Assembly (NCBI GenBank): GCA_965220715.1
Contig: OZ244843.1
Coordinates: 3,658,001 to 3,722,000, forward strand
DNA length: 64,000 nucleotides
Direction of reading: 5' to 3'
Source: Bin5 sp965220715
Lineage (GTDB): Bacteria > Chloroflexota > Anaerolineae > Caldilineales > Caldilineaceae
Numbering within the stretch: position 1 is the stretch's first letter; every line of letters begins with the position of its first letter. Positions 31,252 to 39,860 of this stretch are shown here, piece by piece. The position numbers and the translations under genes were made by a program. The notes under the pieces were generated by a model that did no database searches, was not told the DNA's origin, and saw only the letters and a list, made by a program, of their open reading frames with translations.

Positions 31252-32148
31252 ATGACGACCTATTCATGGAGTATCGACGATGCCGGTTCGGGCGGCAGCG
31301 CGATGGTGGAATCGCTACGCCGCGCGACCGATTTCTTCAGTTCGCGCGGGCTGGGGTCTACCTGGTTCACAGTGCCCAAGGCGGGCGGAAAACCGATGAC
31401 GGCTGAATGGAAGGAGGCGCTCATCGCTGCACGTGACGCCGGTCACGACCTGCAATTGCATGGATTGACGCATGCAGACTGTTACGAGTTTGGTCCGCCT
31501 GCCTGGCCGGCGACCTCCATACTTTCGACGCTCCAGTCGGACTTCGACGAACGCCGCGAGGAGTTGATGCCGCGCTACACGGTGGACAATCTGCGGGACC
31601 GCATTGAGGAGGGAATGGAGATATTTGCGCTTGATTTGGGCGTTGAGCCGACCGTTTTCCGTGCGCCGTGCGGCGCGATCTCCAAGCCGATGTTCAGCGC
31701 CTTGCGCGAGGTCGGTATAGGCTATCACACCTGCATGTATATCAGTGGCAGCGGCTATGCGCACCTTCCCCACAACGGCGGCCAGCTTACGCAGGACTGG
31801 GTCGACAACATTCCGTACCGTCCTTTCCGGTGGTACGAAGATGTGATTGAAGTGCCGATCCTGAACGAATATACCTGGCGCGGGTCCGGCCAGCGCAGCG
31901 CGGAATTCATCGAATTGGCGCGCCGGGACCTGGACCGTATCAGCACGGAGAGCCCTGTCGTCATCATGTTGATGCACACGCACGGCATTGCCGACGACTA
32001 TGAGCATACTTTCCGCATGATCGACGCGGTATCGGAGCACGTGGGCCGGCAGCCGGGCGCGTCCTTCGCAACAATGGGCGAGTTGGCAGCCTCGGGCGCG
32101 CTGGAAGATGCTGCTACCGTCGACGGACCGGACATTCTGCCCGTATAG
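31252..32148 (+). CDS. Polysaccharide deacetylase (NodB)-family protein
   Basis: A 298-residue NodB-type (CE4) deacetylase-like protein. The metal site is visible as Asp9-Asp10 (SWSIDDAG) plus H70-G-L-T-H74 (HDLQLHGLTHADCYEF). FRAPCGAISKPMFSAL matches motif 3 and VIMLMHTHGIADDYEHTFRM matches the final catalytic-His motif. It has no signal peptide, so a cytoplasmic substrate such as an imported N-acetylated oligosaccharide or amide is plausible. Of two ATGs two codons apart, the second (31252) has better spacing to GGAAAGG. It is coupled to a sulfatase-like gene 2 bp downstream. Confidence 0.85.
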   Translation: MTTYSWSIDDAGSGGSAMVESLRRATDFFSSRGLGSTWFTVPKAGGKPMTAEWKEALIAARDAGHDLQLHGLTHADCYEFGPPAWPATSILSTLQSDFDERREELMPRYTVDNLRDRIEEGMEIFALDLGVEPTVFRAPCGAISKPMFSALREVGIGYHTCMYISGSGYAHLPHNGGQLTQDWVDNIPYRPFRWYEDVIEVPILNEYTWRGSGQRSAEFIELARRDLDRISTESPVVIMLMHTHGIADDYEHTFRMIDAVSEHVGRQPGASFATMGELAASGALEDAATVDGPDILPV

Positions 32149-32150
32149 CA

Positions 32151-33566
32151 ATGGCTAAACCAGGGACACCTCAAATGAACATCATTGTCATCATTTCCGA
32201 TACGTTCCGCTACGACAACCTGTTCGACCGCGCCGCGGCGATGCCGGTGCGGACGCCTCATCTTGACCGCTTTTCCGAGCGTTGCGTGAGCCTATCCCAG
32301 TTGTATACGGGCAGCTTTCCGACTATCCCCCATCGCACTGATTTCACGACTGGGCGCGTTGGCTGGCCGTGGTATCCTTGGCAGGATCGCCGGTTGAGCA
32401 GCCCCAATCACCTACCGCAGATCCTCGGTGAGGCCGGTTACGTCAGCCAACTGCTGGGTGACTGTCCCCACCTGGTGCGCGCTGCCTTCTTCGAGGGATT
32501 CAGCGGCGCGCACACGCTGCCCGGCCAGGAAGGCAACACTTACTTCCTGGGTATGAACCATCCAATCGACCAGGTGATGGCCGACGACAAGACGCGCAAC
32601 ATCGGCAACCATTTTCAAGGGCGCAACCTGATTGACCTCCACACATGGATTAACCGGCGCTGGTACCGGGAAATCGACCGTTTCCCGCCGCGCACGGCTG
32701 AACTGGCGGTCGAGTGGCTGGAGGAAAACGATCAGCATAGCCCCTTCTTCCTATGGGTGGATTTCTTTGACCCGCACGAACCCTGGGACCCGCCGGAGTA
32801 CATGGTGCGCCGCTATGATCCGGATTACAAGGGTCCGCCCATGCTCCATCCGAACTACGGCAAGGCCAGCGATTACACAGAGGCCGAGCTTCGAAATTTA
32901 CGGGCACACTACTGCGCGGAGGCGGAGTTGGTGGATCGCTGGGTCGGGCGCATCCTGACCAAGATCGACGACCTCGACCTCTGGAGCAATTCGATTGTGG
33001 TCTTCATGTCTGATCACGGCATGAGCCTGGGTGAACACAACCGGACGGGGAAGTCGAACATCAGCAAGAACGATGACCGTTTCTGGCCACTCTATCCTGA
33101 GATCGTCCACATTCCATTTCTGGTGGCGGCACCGGGCCTGGAGGGAGGCCGTGCGGTTGACGCGCTCCTGCGTCCGGCCGACATTGCGCCGACGCTGCTG
33201 GATCTGGCAGGCGTACAGGTTGAGACGCCGGAGCCGATGCACGGGCTTTCGTTTGCGCCGCACCTGCGAGGAGAAAGCGAGGCTTCTCTGCACGAATGCG
33301 TTGTGTCGGCGTCCTATACGCGATTGGAGGATGGCGCGCTGCCTCCGAATCGGGTTACGCCAGTGCTGTATACGGAGCGCTGGGCCTACGCGCCGGTCGG
33401 CTCCTACGGCGGGAGGCAGCTTTTCGACCTGTCTGTTGATCCGATGGCAGAGACAAACCTGGTGGAAGAGCACAGAGACGTTGCAGACGATCTGCATTCC
33501 GCGTTCATCGAGGAATTGCAAGCGTTGGACGCTCCGAAGGAGGCCCTGGAAGTGTGGCAGCGTTAG
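32151..33566 (+). CDS. Sulfatase-superfamily hydrolase with Thr at the nucleophile position
   Basis: A 471-residue alkaline-phosphatase/sulfatase-fold protein. The metal-binding N-terminus is NIIVIISDTFRYDN, and the C-terminal side has SIVVFMSDHGMSLGEHNRTG and FFLWVDFFDPHEPWDPPEYM. The motif equivalent to CxPxR reads T58-I-P60-H-R62 (YTGSFPTIPHRTDFTTGR), so the formylglycine Cys is replaced by Thr. Thr is the nucleophile in related phosphodiesterases and phosphomutases, so this may be a phosphatase or phosphodiesterase, or a maturase-independent enzyme (inference). Met1 at 32151 has no clear ribosome binding site; Met9 at 32175 is an alternative. The gap to the deacetylase is 2 bp. Confidence 0.88.
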   Translation: MAKPGTPQMNIIVIISDTFRYDNLFDRAAAMPVRTPHLDRFSERCVSLSQLYTGSFPTIPHRTDFTTGRVGWPWYPWQDRRLSSPNHLPQILGEAGYVSQLLGDCPHLVRAAFFEGFSGAHTLPGQEGNTYFLGMNHPIDQVMADDKTRNIGNHFQGRNLIDLHTWINRRWYREIDRFPPRTAELAVEWLEENDQHSPFFLWVDFFDPHEPWDPPEYMVRRYDPDYKGPPMLHPNYGKASDYTEAELRNLRAHYCAEAELVDRWVGRILTKIDDLDLWSNSIVVFMSDHGMSLGEHNRTGKSNISKNDDRFWPLYPEIVHIPFLVAAPGLEGGRAVDALLRPADIAPTLLDLAGVQVETPEPMHGLSFAPHLRGESEASLHECVVSASYTRLEDGALPPNRVTPVLYTERWAYAPVGSYGGRQLFDLSVDPMAETNLVEEHRDVADDLHSAFIEELQALDAPKEALEVWQR

Positions 33567-33955
33567 CTCGGAACGGGTGTGAGAATCTCTCAAGCCAGAT
33601 GCGACGGTATCAGTCGAAGGGCTTTGGAGCGGGAATCGCGTAACGTAACATTGAAAATTTGGACTTGACGGTTATTCAAGGTTATTATGCGTGCGATTGT
33701 GCAAGGCCCCCTGCTTGCGCTCCCACACTTGTGTAGCGTCTGTTTGTTTTTTCGCCACAGTTGTTTGCTGGCCTCGGCGGCAAATCCTGCGAGGCTTCGC
33801 ACTATGCCCAGAAGGAGCAGTTGGGAGGCAGGATTGCCTAACTGATTCCGAGGGCAACGCGCCTTAGGCATTTCGGAGTTGTAGGCCAATACGCCGTATC
33901 CATCTCCGGAAAGATTGTACACTTCATTTCATATCTCACATGGAGGACTGACTGA
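33567..33955. other. Intergenic gap before the second transporter set
   Basis: A 389-bp stretch with no recognisable gene, hairpin terminator or repeat. TTGACG occurs at 33666-33671 but without a -10 at normal spacing. It probably holds the promoter of the second ABC set. Confidence 0.35.
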
Positions 33956-35326
33956 ATGGCCACCCTGAAACAAGGTATGTTGTCGCGTCGTCGCTTCTTG
34001 CAGGTCTCCGGCCTGGCAACAAGCGCCGCCCTGTTGGCGGCTTGCCCCGCTCCCGCGGCTGCCCCTGCAGCGTCCGGCGGAGATGGCGAACCAATGATGG
34101 AGACCAAGAAGTTGGAAGCCTGGTCACGTATGACGGACCTGGCGCAGGAGTCGATTAAGGAAATCATCGACATCTACAACGAGCAGAACACGATGGGCGT
34201 TGAGTTAGAGTTTGTCTACATCGCCCGCACGGCCGGCAGCCAGGCAGATGAGAAGCTGCTAACCGCTGTTGCAGGCGGTACGCCCCCGGCGCTCCACTAT
34301 GCCGATCGCTTCACCGTTCCGCAGTTCGCCCACGAAGGCTTCTTTACCGACATCACCGACTTCGCCGAAGCCGCCGGTGTCACCAAGGAACTCTACTTTG
34401 ACTTTGCATGGGACGAGACTGTTTACAAGGGCGGCATTTACGCGCTCTCGTTCGACACTGATACACGCGCCCTTTGGTACAACATGGACATCATGGACGA
34501 GGCCGGTGTCGACTCCAGTTCTCCTCCGTCCAACCTGGATGAACTAATGGCAGCCACCGAAGCGCTGACCATTCGGGACAATACTGGCGCTGTCACCCGC
34601 TATGGCTTCAACCCGATCTATGATCAGGCGTGGCTCTACACGTGGGGCTTCGGCTTTGGCGGCTCGTTCCAGGACGACGATCGCCGCATCACCTTTGCCC
34701 ATCCCCAGAATATTGAGTCAATGCAGTTCGTCAAGTCCTTTGTCGACGAAATCGGCATACAGGACGTTGATGCCATGCTCGCGGCCTGCGCCGGTGGCAA
34801 CTGCCGCGGCGAGAACGACTACTTCTGGACCGGTCAGAGCGCGATGACCTGCAGCGGCAACTGGAAGGTTGCGCAGCATCATCGCTACAAGCCTGACACC
34901 AACTACGGCGTCGTGCCGATGCCGGGTCCCGACGGCCCCGCCCCGGGAGCAAGCTGGGCCGGCGGCTGGAGTTGGGCGGTGCCTTTCGGCTATGACGATG
35001 TAGAGTCGGCGTTTGACGCCTGCTTCTACCTGTGTGGCCCCGAAGGCCAGCTCAAGTACAACAAGGACACGTTCCACATTCCGACGATCAAGTCGGCTGC
35101 CGATGATCCATTCTTCCGCGAAGATCCGCTGCACGCGGTCTTCATGGAGCTGTTGCCGGTTTCGCATGCCCGCCCGCCGATTCCGTTGGGCTCCAAGTTG
35201 TGGGACCTGCAGGTCAAGGCCTTCCGCGACGAAATCCCGCACGGATTGAAGACTCCGGAAGAGGCGCTGTTGGACATTGACGAAGAGATCAACGAAGGTC
35301 TTGATGAGATCGGATTCTTCGGCTAA
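33956..35326 (+). CDS. Carbohydrate ABC transporter substrate-binding lipoprotein 2
   Basis: A 456-residue family 1 solute-binding protein with a twin-arginine-like signal (MLSRRRFLQVSG) and lipobox LAAC, followed by an Ala/Pro-rich linker. The mature region has family features (TPPALHYADRFTVPQFAHEG, YALSFDTDTRALWYNMDIMD, FWTGQSAMTCSGNWKVAQHH, AGGWSWAVPFG). GGAGGA 7 nt upstream supports the ATG. It is distinct from binding protein 1 and heads a second importer with two permeases, followed by an oxidoreductase, a dioxygenase and an aldehyde dehydrogenase, suggesting a polyol, sugar or amino-compound ligand. Confidence 0.92.
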   Translation: MATLKQGMLSRRRFLQVSGLATSAALLAACPAPAAAPAASGGDGEPMMETKKLEAWSRMTDLAQESIKEIIDIYNEQNTMGVELEFVYIARTAGSQADEKLLTAVAGGTPPALHYADRFTVPQFAHEGFFTDITDFAEAAGVTKELYFDFAWDETVYKGGIYALSFDTDTRALWYNMDIMDEAGVDSSSPPSNLDELMAATEALTIRDNTGAVTRYGFNPIYDQAWLYTWGFGFGGSFQDDDRRITFAHPQNIESMQFVKSFVDEIGIQDVDAMLAACAGGNCRGENDYFWTGQSAMTCSGNWKVAQHHRYKPDTNYGVVPMPGPDGPAPGASWAGGWSWAVPFGYDDVESAFDACFYLCGPEGQLKYNKDTFHIPTIKSAADDPFFREDPLHAVFMELLPVSHARPPIPLGSKLWDLQVKAFRDEIPHGLKTPEEALLDIDEEINEGLDEIGFFG

Positions 35327-35588
35327 TCGGGCAACTGCGAATCGTTCGCTCTGGCTGAATTAAAAGTGACCTTTGTTACAAGCACTTTCCGTCATCTTCA
35401 AGAGATTTGAAGCGGTTCTGGCTCAGTTGCAACTGGCTCTTCCTGTGGTGTGGCAGTGGCAACCAGAAAAAATTCAATTGGCGGAATACGATAAGAAACT
35501 GTAGAGAAGGGTAGCGGCTCCAGTGGGCCGCTACCTGACTTCTACCATACGAACGCCGGCAGCCCAGCGCGGCACTCACAATACCATT

Positions 35589-36524
35589 ATGGCAACTGCC
35601 CTTTCTTCAACTAGCCTGCCCCGCCGCCGTCTTTCCCAAGGAACCCGCCACACAATAAACGGGCTGCTATTTGCCTCGCCCTGGATTTTCGGCCTCCTTG
35701 CTTTTTGGATCTATCCAACCGTGGCGTCGGCGTACTATAGTTTTACCAAGTATAATGGCGTAAAGAATGCCAAATGGGTCGGGTTCGCCCATTACATCGA
35801 GCTTTTCACGAAGGACGAGGAGTTCGTTGCGGCGGTTTATAATACGGTCTATTTCGCGGTAGTCTCGATCCCCTTGGCCGTTTTCTTAGCTTTTGGATTG
35901 GCTCTGATGCTGAATGCCAAAATCCGGGGACAGGTTGTCTACCGCACTATCTACTTTCTTCCCACCCTTGTTCCAGAAGTGGCGTTGGCGTTGGTTTGGC
36001 TCTTCCTTTTTAAACCGCACAATGGTCTAATAGCGGCGCCGTTCAGAGCCTTCGGTTCCCGTGGGCCATGTTGGCTCACATGCGCTGCATGGGCAAAGCC
36101 GACACTTGTACTACTCGCGCTATGGATCATCGGTCAGCAGATCATCTTATATCTCGCTGGCCTGCAGGATGTTCCCCAGGATCTGTACGACGCCGCTGAC
36201 GTTGATGGCGCCAACTTCCTGTCCAAGTTCAGGAACGTGACCCTACCTATCCTTACGCCAGTAATCTTCTTCCATCTGATAATCTCGTTGATAGGGGCGC
36301 TGAACTTCTTCGCCATCCCCTACATTATGACGGGGGGAACTGGTTTTCCTGCGAACTCGACTCTGTTTTATTCGATCTATCTTTACAAGAATGGGTTCCA
36401 ATACTTGGAAATGGGATATGCTTCGGCGATGGCTTGGCTTCTCTTCATGTTTACCCTGGTCGTAACCCTGCTCATTTTCCGTTCGGCGCGGCTGTGGGTC
36501 TTCTATGCAGGAGGCGAAGACTGA
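35589..36524 (+). CDS. Carbohydrate ABC transporter permease (MalF-type) 2
   Basis: A 311-residue permease with six membrane segments, beginning GLLFASPWIFGLLAFWIYPT. The EAA-loop equivalent is QDLYDAADVDGANFLSKFRN, with Asp replacing the usual Arg of A-R-I-D-G. The ATG at 35589 (MATALSSTSLPRRR) is preferred over an upstream start, although no clear ribosome binding site is visible. It ends 1 bp before the likely start of the next permease, indicating tight coupling. Pairs with binding protein 2. Confidence 0.9.
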   Translation: MATALSSTSLPRRRLSQGTRHTINGLLFASPWIFGLLAFWIYPTVASAYYSFTKYNGVKNAKWVGFAHYIELFTKDEEFVAAVYNTVYFAVVSIPLAVFLAFGLALMLNAKIRGQVVYRTIYFLPTLVPEVALALVWLFLFKPHNGLIAAPFRAFGSRGPCWLTCAAWAKPTLVLLALWIIGQQIILYLAGLQDVPQDLYDAADVDGANFLSKFRNVTLPILTPVIFFHLIISLIGALNFFAIPYIMTGGTGFPANSTLFYSIYLYKNGFQYLEMGYASAMAWLLFMFTLVVTLLIFRSARLWVFYAGGED

Positions 36525-36525
36525 C

Positions 36526-37422
36526 ATGGTCGCAGATAGCCAGCAAGTACAGCCACAGTTTGCCGACGATCACGCCAGACGAATGTTTGCAAAGCGCGTA
36601 CGCGGGATTGTCCGCAGCATTTTTATCCATGCAAGTCTGATTCCAGCAGCCATCATTTTTACCTTGCCCTTCCTGTGGATGCTTTCAACCTCGCTGAAGC
36701 CTGACGTTCAGTTTTACGCCTACCCACCAGTCATATTTCCCTCCCCGCTTCAGTGGTCCAACTACCCTGACGCTGTTACATTCATTACTTTTTTCCTCTA
36801 TCTTCGCAATACGCTTTCTATAGCGGTGCTGTCCACGATAGGCGTATTGCTCTCTTCGTCCCTGGTAGCCTATAGCCTCGCTCGCATTCCCTGGGCAGGC
36901 AGAAACTTTTTGTTTATTCTGACGGTAGCGACACTGATGCTACCATTTCAAGTCACGTTGATTCCACTGTTTATTGTATTCACGAAACTCGGCTGGGTAA
37001 ACTCCTGGATGCCACTTATCGTGCCGCACTGGTTTGGCGGTGCGTTGTACATCTTTCTTTTGCGGCAGTTCTTCATGACGATTCCGATGGAGTTGTCGGA
37101 AGCAGCCCGCATCGACGGCGCGAGTGAGTTGAAAATCTACTACTCGATTCTCCTACCTCTTTCCAAGCCAGCCCTGGCTACGGTCGCAATCTTTGAATTC
37201 ATTGCCCGCTGGCGCGACTATATCGGGCCTCTTATCTATCTGAGTGATCAGGAACTGTACACACTGTCGCTGGGAATCTACGAGTATCAGACCCAGTACG
37301 GCGCTGAGTGGGGCCTACTGATGGCCGCTTCAGTGATGATCACGCTGCCGATCATTCTACTCTTCTTCTTCTTGCAAAAGACTTTCGTGCAAGGTATTGC
37401 TTTAACCGGCATTAAGGGTTAG
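36526..37422 (+). CDS. Carbohydrate ABC transporter permease (MalG-type) 2
   Basis: A 298-residue MalG-type permease with six membrane segments (AAIIFTLPFLWMLSTSLK first), the EAA loop MELSEAARIDGASELKIYYS and a C-terminal GIALTGIKG. AGGAGG inside the end of the upstream gene supports the ATG at 36526; an in-frame ATG at 36505 overlaps the previous gene by 20 nt. It completes importer 2, again without a local ATPase. A Gfo/Idh/MocA oxidoreductase follows after 142 bp. Confidence 0.93.
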   Translation: MVADSQQVQPQFADDHARRMFAKRVRGIVRSIFIHASLIPAAIIFTLPFLWMLSTSLKPDVQFYAYPPVIFPSPLQWSNYPDAVTFITFFLYLRNTLSIAVLSTIGVLLSSSLVAYSLARIPWAGRNFLFILTVATLMLPFQVTLIPLFIVFTKLGWVNSWMPLIVPHWFGGALYIFLLRQFFMTIPMELSEAARIDGASELKIYYSILLPLSKPALATVAIFEFIARWRDYIGPLIYLSDQELYTLSLGIYEYQTQYGAEWGLLMAASVMITLPIILLFFFLQKTFVQGIALTGIKG

Positions 37423-37564
37423 GCAATAGGTACGGCCCGGAAAACGATACCAGCCCCTGTTATCTTATTGCAGCGCACGCCAGATATAACATACCTGTAC
37501 GCGATGTTCTCTCCTTCCCAACCGACTCGCTGGTGGAGAATCCCAAGTCTGTAAGGATGTCCAA

Positions 37565-38854
37565 ATGCCCATACGATTGGCTCTAATCGGCTGTGGCAGA
37601 ATTTCGCGACGCCACGTGCTGGCAATGAAAGATTTGCAGGAACGCGGACGCGGCGATTTTGTGGTTAGCGCGGTTTGCGATGCCAATGAACAGGCAGCGT
37701 CGGAACGTGCCGATATGCTCGAGGAGCTTCTCGGGGAACGGCCTGCCGTGTACGGCACACACCAGGATCTGCTGGCCGAAGCACGAGTAGAGGCCGTGGA
37801 TTTGTGCCTTCCGCATGGGCTTCATCATGGCATTGCAGTAGACTGCATGGAAGCCGGTTTGCATGTACTGTGCGAGAAACCGCTTGGAATTACCATCAAG
37901 GCCTGCCGCGTGATGATAGAGACAGCTGAAAGGACCGGCAAAGTTCTTTCGACGGCCGCGCCCCACCGCCGTCAGCCGGGTCAGCGGACGGTAAAGTGGG
38001 TACTCGATGAATCCGGCCTGATCGGCACCCCACTTAGTTTCTTCCATCAGTATCGTTCCTCGGCGGTGGTCCCGGGCGGACCTGGGCAGGCCTCCAACCA
38101 GCCAAATCCTGCCCAATTGTGGGGGCAGCAGGCAGAAGGGTCCAGTGAACCGCTTCCCGACCACAAGCGCTGGCGGCGGGACAAATTGATGTCAGGTGGA
38201 GGGCCGGTGCTTGACAGCGGCTTTCACTATTGTGATTCAATGCGCTACTTCTTTGGTGAAGTCGACAAGGTCTATGCTGTCGTACGGTCGGTAAAGACGG
38301 GAAAGCCCCAATCGTTTTCGGAGGCACCGGAGGATACCGTTTTCGTTACGTTGACCTTCAAGAATGGAGTCGCGGGGACATGGGCGTGGAGTCTGGCTGC
38401 ACCGGGCGAAGAGGCCTATGATGTGACCTTCTATGGCAGCCAAGGTTCGCTGCGTGATACAACTGCCGCACCTTTCTCGATTTTTCATCTGTTTCAGCGC
38501 ACACCCGCAAAAAGGGAAACGGCCCGCCTGGAATGTTTCGATGGGAGTGAATATAGCATGAGGGAACTGGAGGAGATGCACCGCGCCTCGCTGTCCAAGG
38601 AAGAGGAGGAGTTGCTCTACCCGGGGGGCTCGACTGACGGATTTTCTATCGAAATCTGGGAGTTTCTGGAGATTCTGCGAGGCAACAGGACGGCTCCGGA
38701 GATCGACGGCTGGGAGGGTATGCGCTCGCTGGCGTTGGGCGATGCAATCTATGAATCGGGCCTGACCGGAGAGGCCGTGCTGGTAGACGACGTCCTCGAT
38801 GGTTCGCGCTCTGCTTTTCAGGATCCAATCAATGAACACTGGGATCTGACGTAA
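37565..38854 (+). CDS. Gfo/Idh/MocA-family oxidoreductase
   Basis: A 429-residue NAD(P)-dependent dehydrogenase family protein acting on sugars or cyclitols. The N-terminal Rossmann motif is IRLALIGCGRISRRHVLAMK, and the conserved Glu-Lys-Pro is at 104-106 (LHVLCEKPLGITIK). The C-terminal half carries SGGGPVLDSGFHYCDSMRYF, where the His of the G-x-H motif is expected at the active site. AAGGATG precedes the ATG. Position after transporter 2 and before a dioxygenase and an aldehyde dehydrogenase suggests oxidation of the imported compound. Confidence 0.92.
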   Translation: MPIRLALIGCGRISRRHVLAMKDLQERGRGDFVVSAVCDANEQAASERADMLEELLGERPAVYGTHQDLLAEARVEAVDLCLPHGLHHGIAVDCMEAGLHVLCEKPLGITIKACRVMIETAERTGKVLSTAAPHRRQPGQRTVKWVLDESGLIGTPLSFFHQYRSSAVVPGGPGQASNQPNPAQLWGQQAEGSSEPLPDHKRWRRDKLMSGGGPVLDSGFHYCDSMRYFFGEVDKVYAVVRSVKTGKPQSFSEAPEDTVFVTLTFKNGVAGTWAWSLAAPGEEAYDVTFYGSQGSLRDTTAAPFSIFHLFQRTPAKRETARLECFDGSEYSMRELEEMHRASLSKEEEELLYPGGSTDGFSIEIWEFLEILRGNRTAPEIDGWEGMRSLALGDAIYESGLTGEAVLVDDVLDGSRSAFQDPINEHWDLT

Positions 38855-38889
38855 TACTGACGACGAGCAGGAAAATCAGGAGGGACGAC

Positions 38890-39828
38890 ATGCCTTTAGC
38901 CATGACCCCGCAGCAGCGCACAGATTTCGATGAACAAGGGTTCATCATACTCGAAGACTTCTTGAAGCCGGACGAAGTGGACATCCTGCTGGCGGCGGTT
39001 GAAGAGGTTGCAGAGAGGGTCCGCGTAGTTGAGGGACTGGGTCCTAACGACCCTTTTGCGGTGCGCAATGCCCTATCGCAGCACGAAGCCTTTCTCGATC
39101 TGATTGATCACCCTCGCATGTTGCCGCTGGTGGTGGACGCTATCGGCTGGAACATCCAGATACGCACAACCCATCTGGACTACCGTCCTCCCTACCCGGA
39201 CGGCCTCGAACCCGGGGCACTTGGCGTGGGAGACGGCGCCGATCAGGAAGTCGGCTATCGCAACCTGTCGTGGCACCCTGATCTTGCCAGTGATTACCTT
39301 TTCATGGCCCCCTCCATGGACGGACGGCTGCCCTTCATGGAGATCAAGGTGTTTTACGTGCTTTCGGACCTGAGCCAATCGCAGAGCGGCAACTTGTGGT
39401 TGGTGCCAGGCAGCCATTTGCGGCCGCCAAGCGAACTGCGCGAAATGGGCCGGCAGGTGGACCCGAGCGAAGCGTTGGAATTGCGGCTTAAACCGGGCGC
39501 GGCGGTCCTGTGGCGCACGGCCGTCTGGCACTGCGTCGGCCCCAATCTCTCCAATCGTGCCCGCAAGATCATGCACGTCGGCTACAATTATCGCTGGCTG
39601 CGTCCCACTGACTACATCACACAAGATCAGGCCTTGATTGACCGCAGTTCGCCGGTTCGCAAGCAGCTATTGGGGGCACTGGCCAGTGGCGGCGACCCGC
39701 TGGGGAGCGAATCGGCTTTCCATCCGTCTTCTCAATATTGGCTAACGAAAGATGAGGACGATACTCCTCTGCGTGCGTGGGCTGAGGCCCGGGTGGAGCC
39801 GCAAGAAGAGATTCCCGTTCACATCTGA
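38890..39828 (+). CDS. Phytanoyl-CoA dioxygenase-family protein 2
   Basis: A 312-residue Fe(II)/2-oxoglutarate oxygenase-like protein. The iron ligands are His129 and Asp131 (LSWHPDLASD) and His214 (RTAVWHCVGPNLSNRARK), with the following Arg for 2-oxoglutarate. LWLVPGSH is typical of the family. GGAGGG precedes the ATG. It lies 35 bp after the oxidoreductase and 32 bp before the aldehyde dehydrogenase, so the three are probably one operon. Only distantly similar to the dioxygenase at 21287-22045; substrate unknown. Confidence 0.9.
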   Translation: MPLAMTPQQRTDFDEQGFIILEDFLKPDEVDILLAAVEEVAERVRVVEGLGPNDPFAVRNALSQHEAFLDLIDHPRMLPLVVDAIGWNIQIRTTHLDYRPPYPDGLEPGALGVGDGADQEVGYRNLSWHPDLASDYLFMAPSMDGRLPFMEIKVFYVLSDLSQSQSGNLWLVPGSHLRPPSELREMGRQVDPSEALELRLKPGAAVLWRTAVWHCVGPNLSNRARKIMHVGYNYRWLRPTDYITQDQALIDRSSPVRKQLLGALASGGDPLGSESAFHPSSQYWLTKDEDDTPLRAWAEARVEPQEEIPVHI

Positions 39829-39860
39829 TCACCTAAAGGACTTGGAAAGCGGAATACGGG

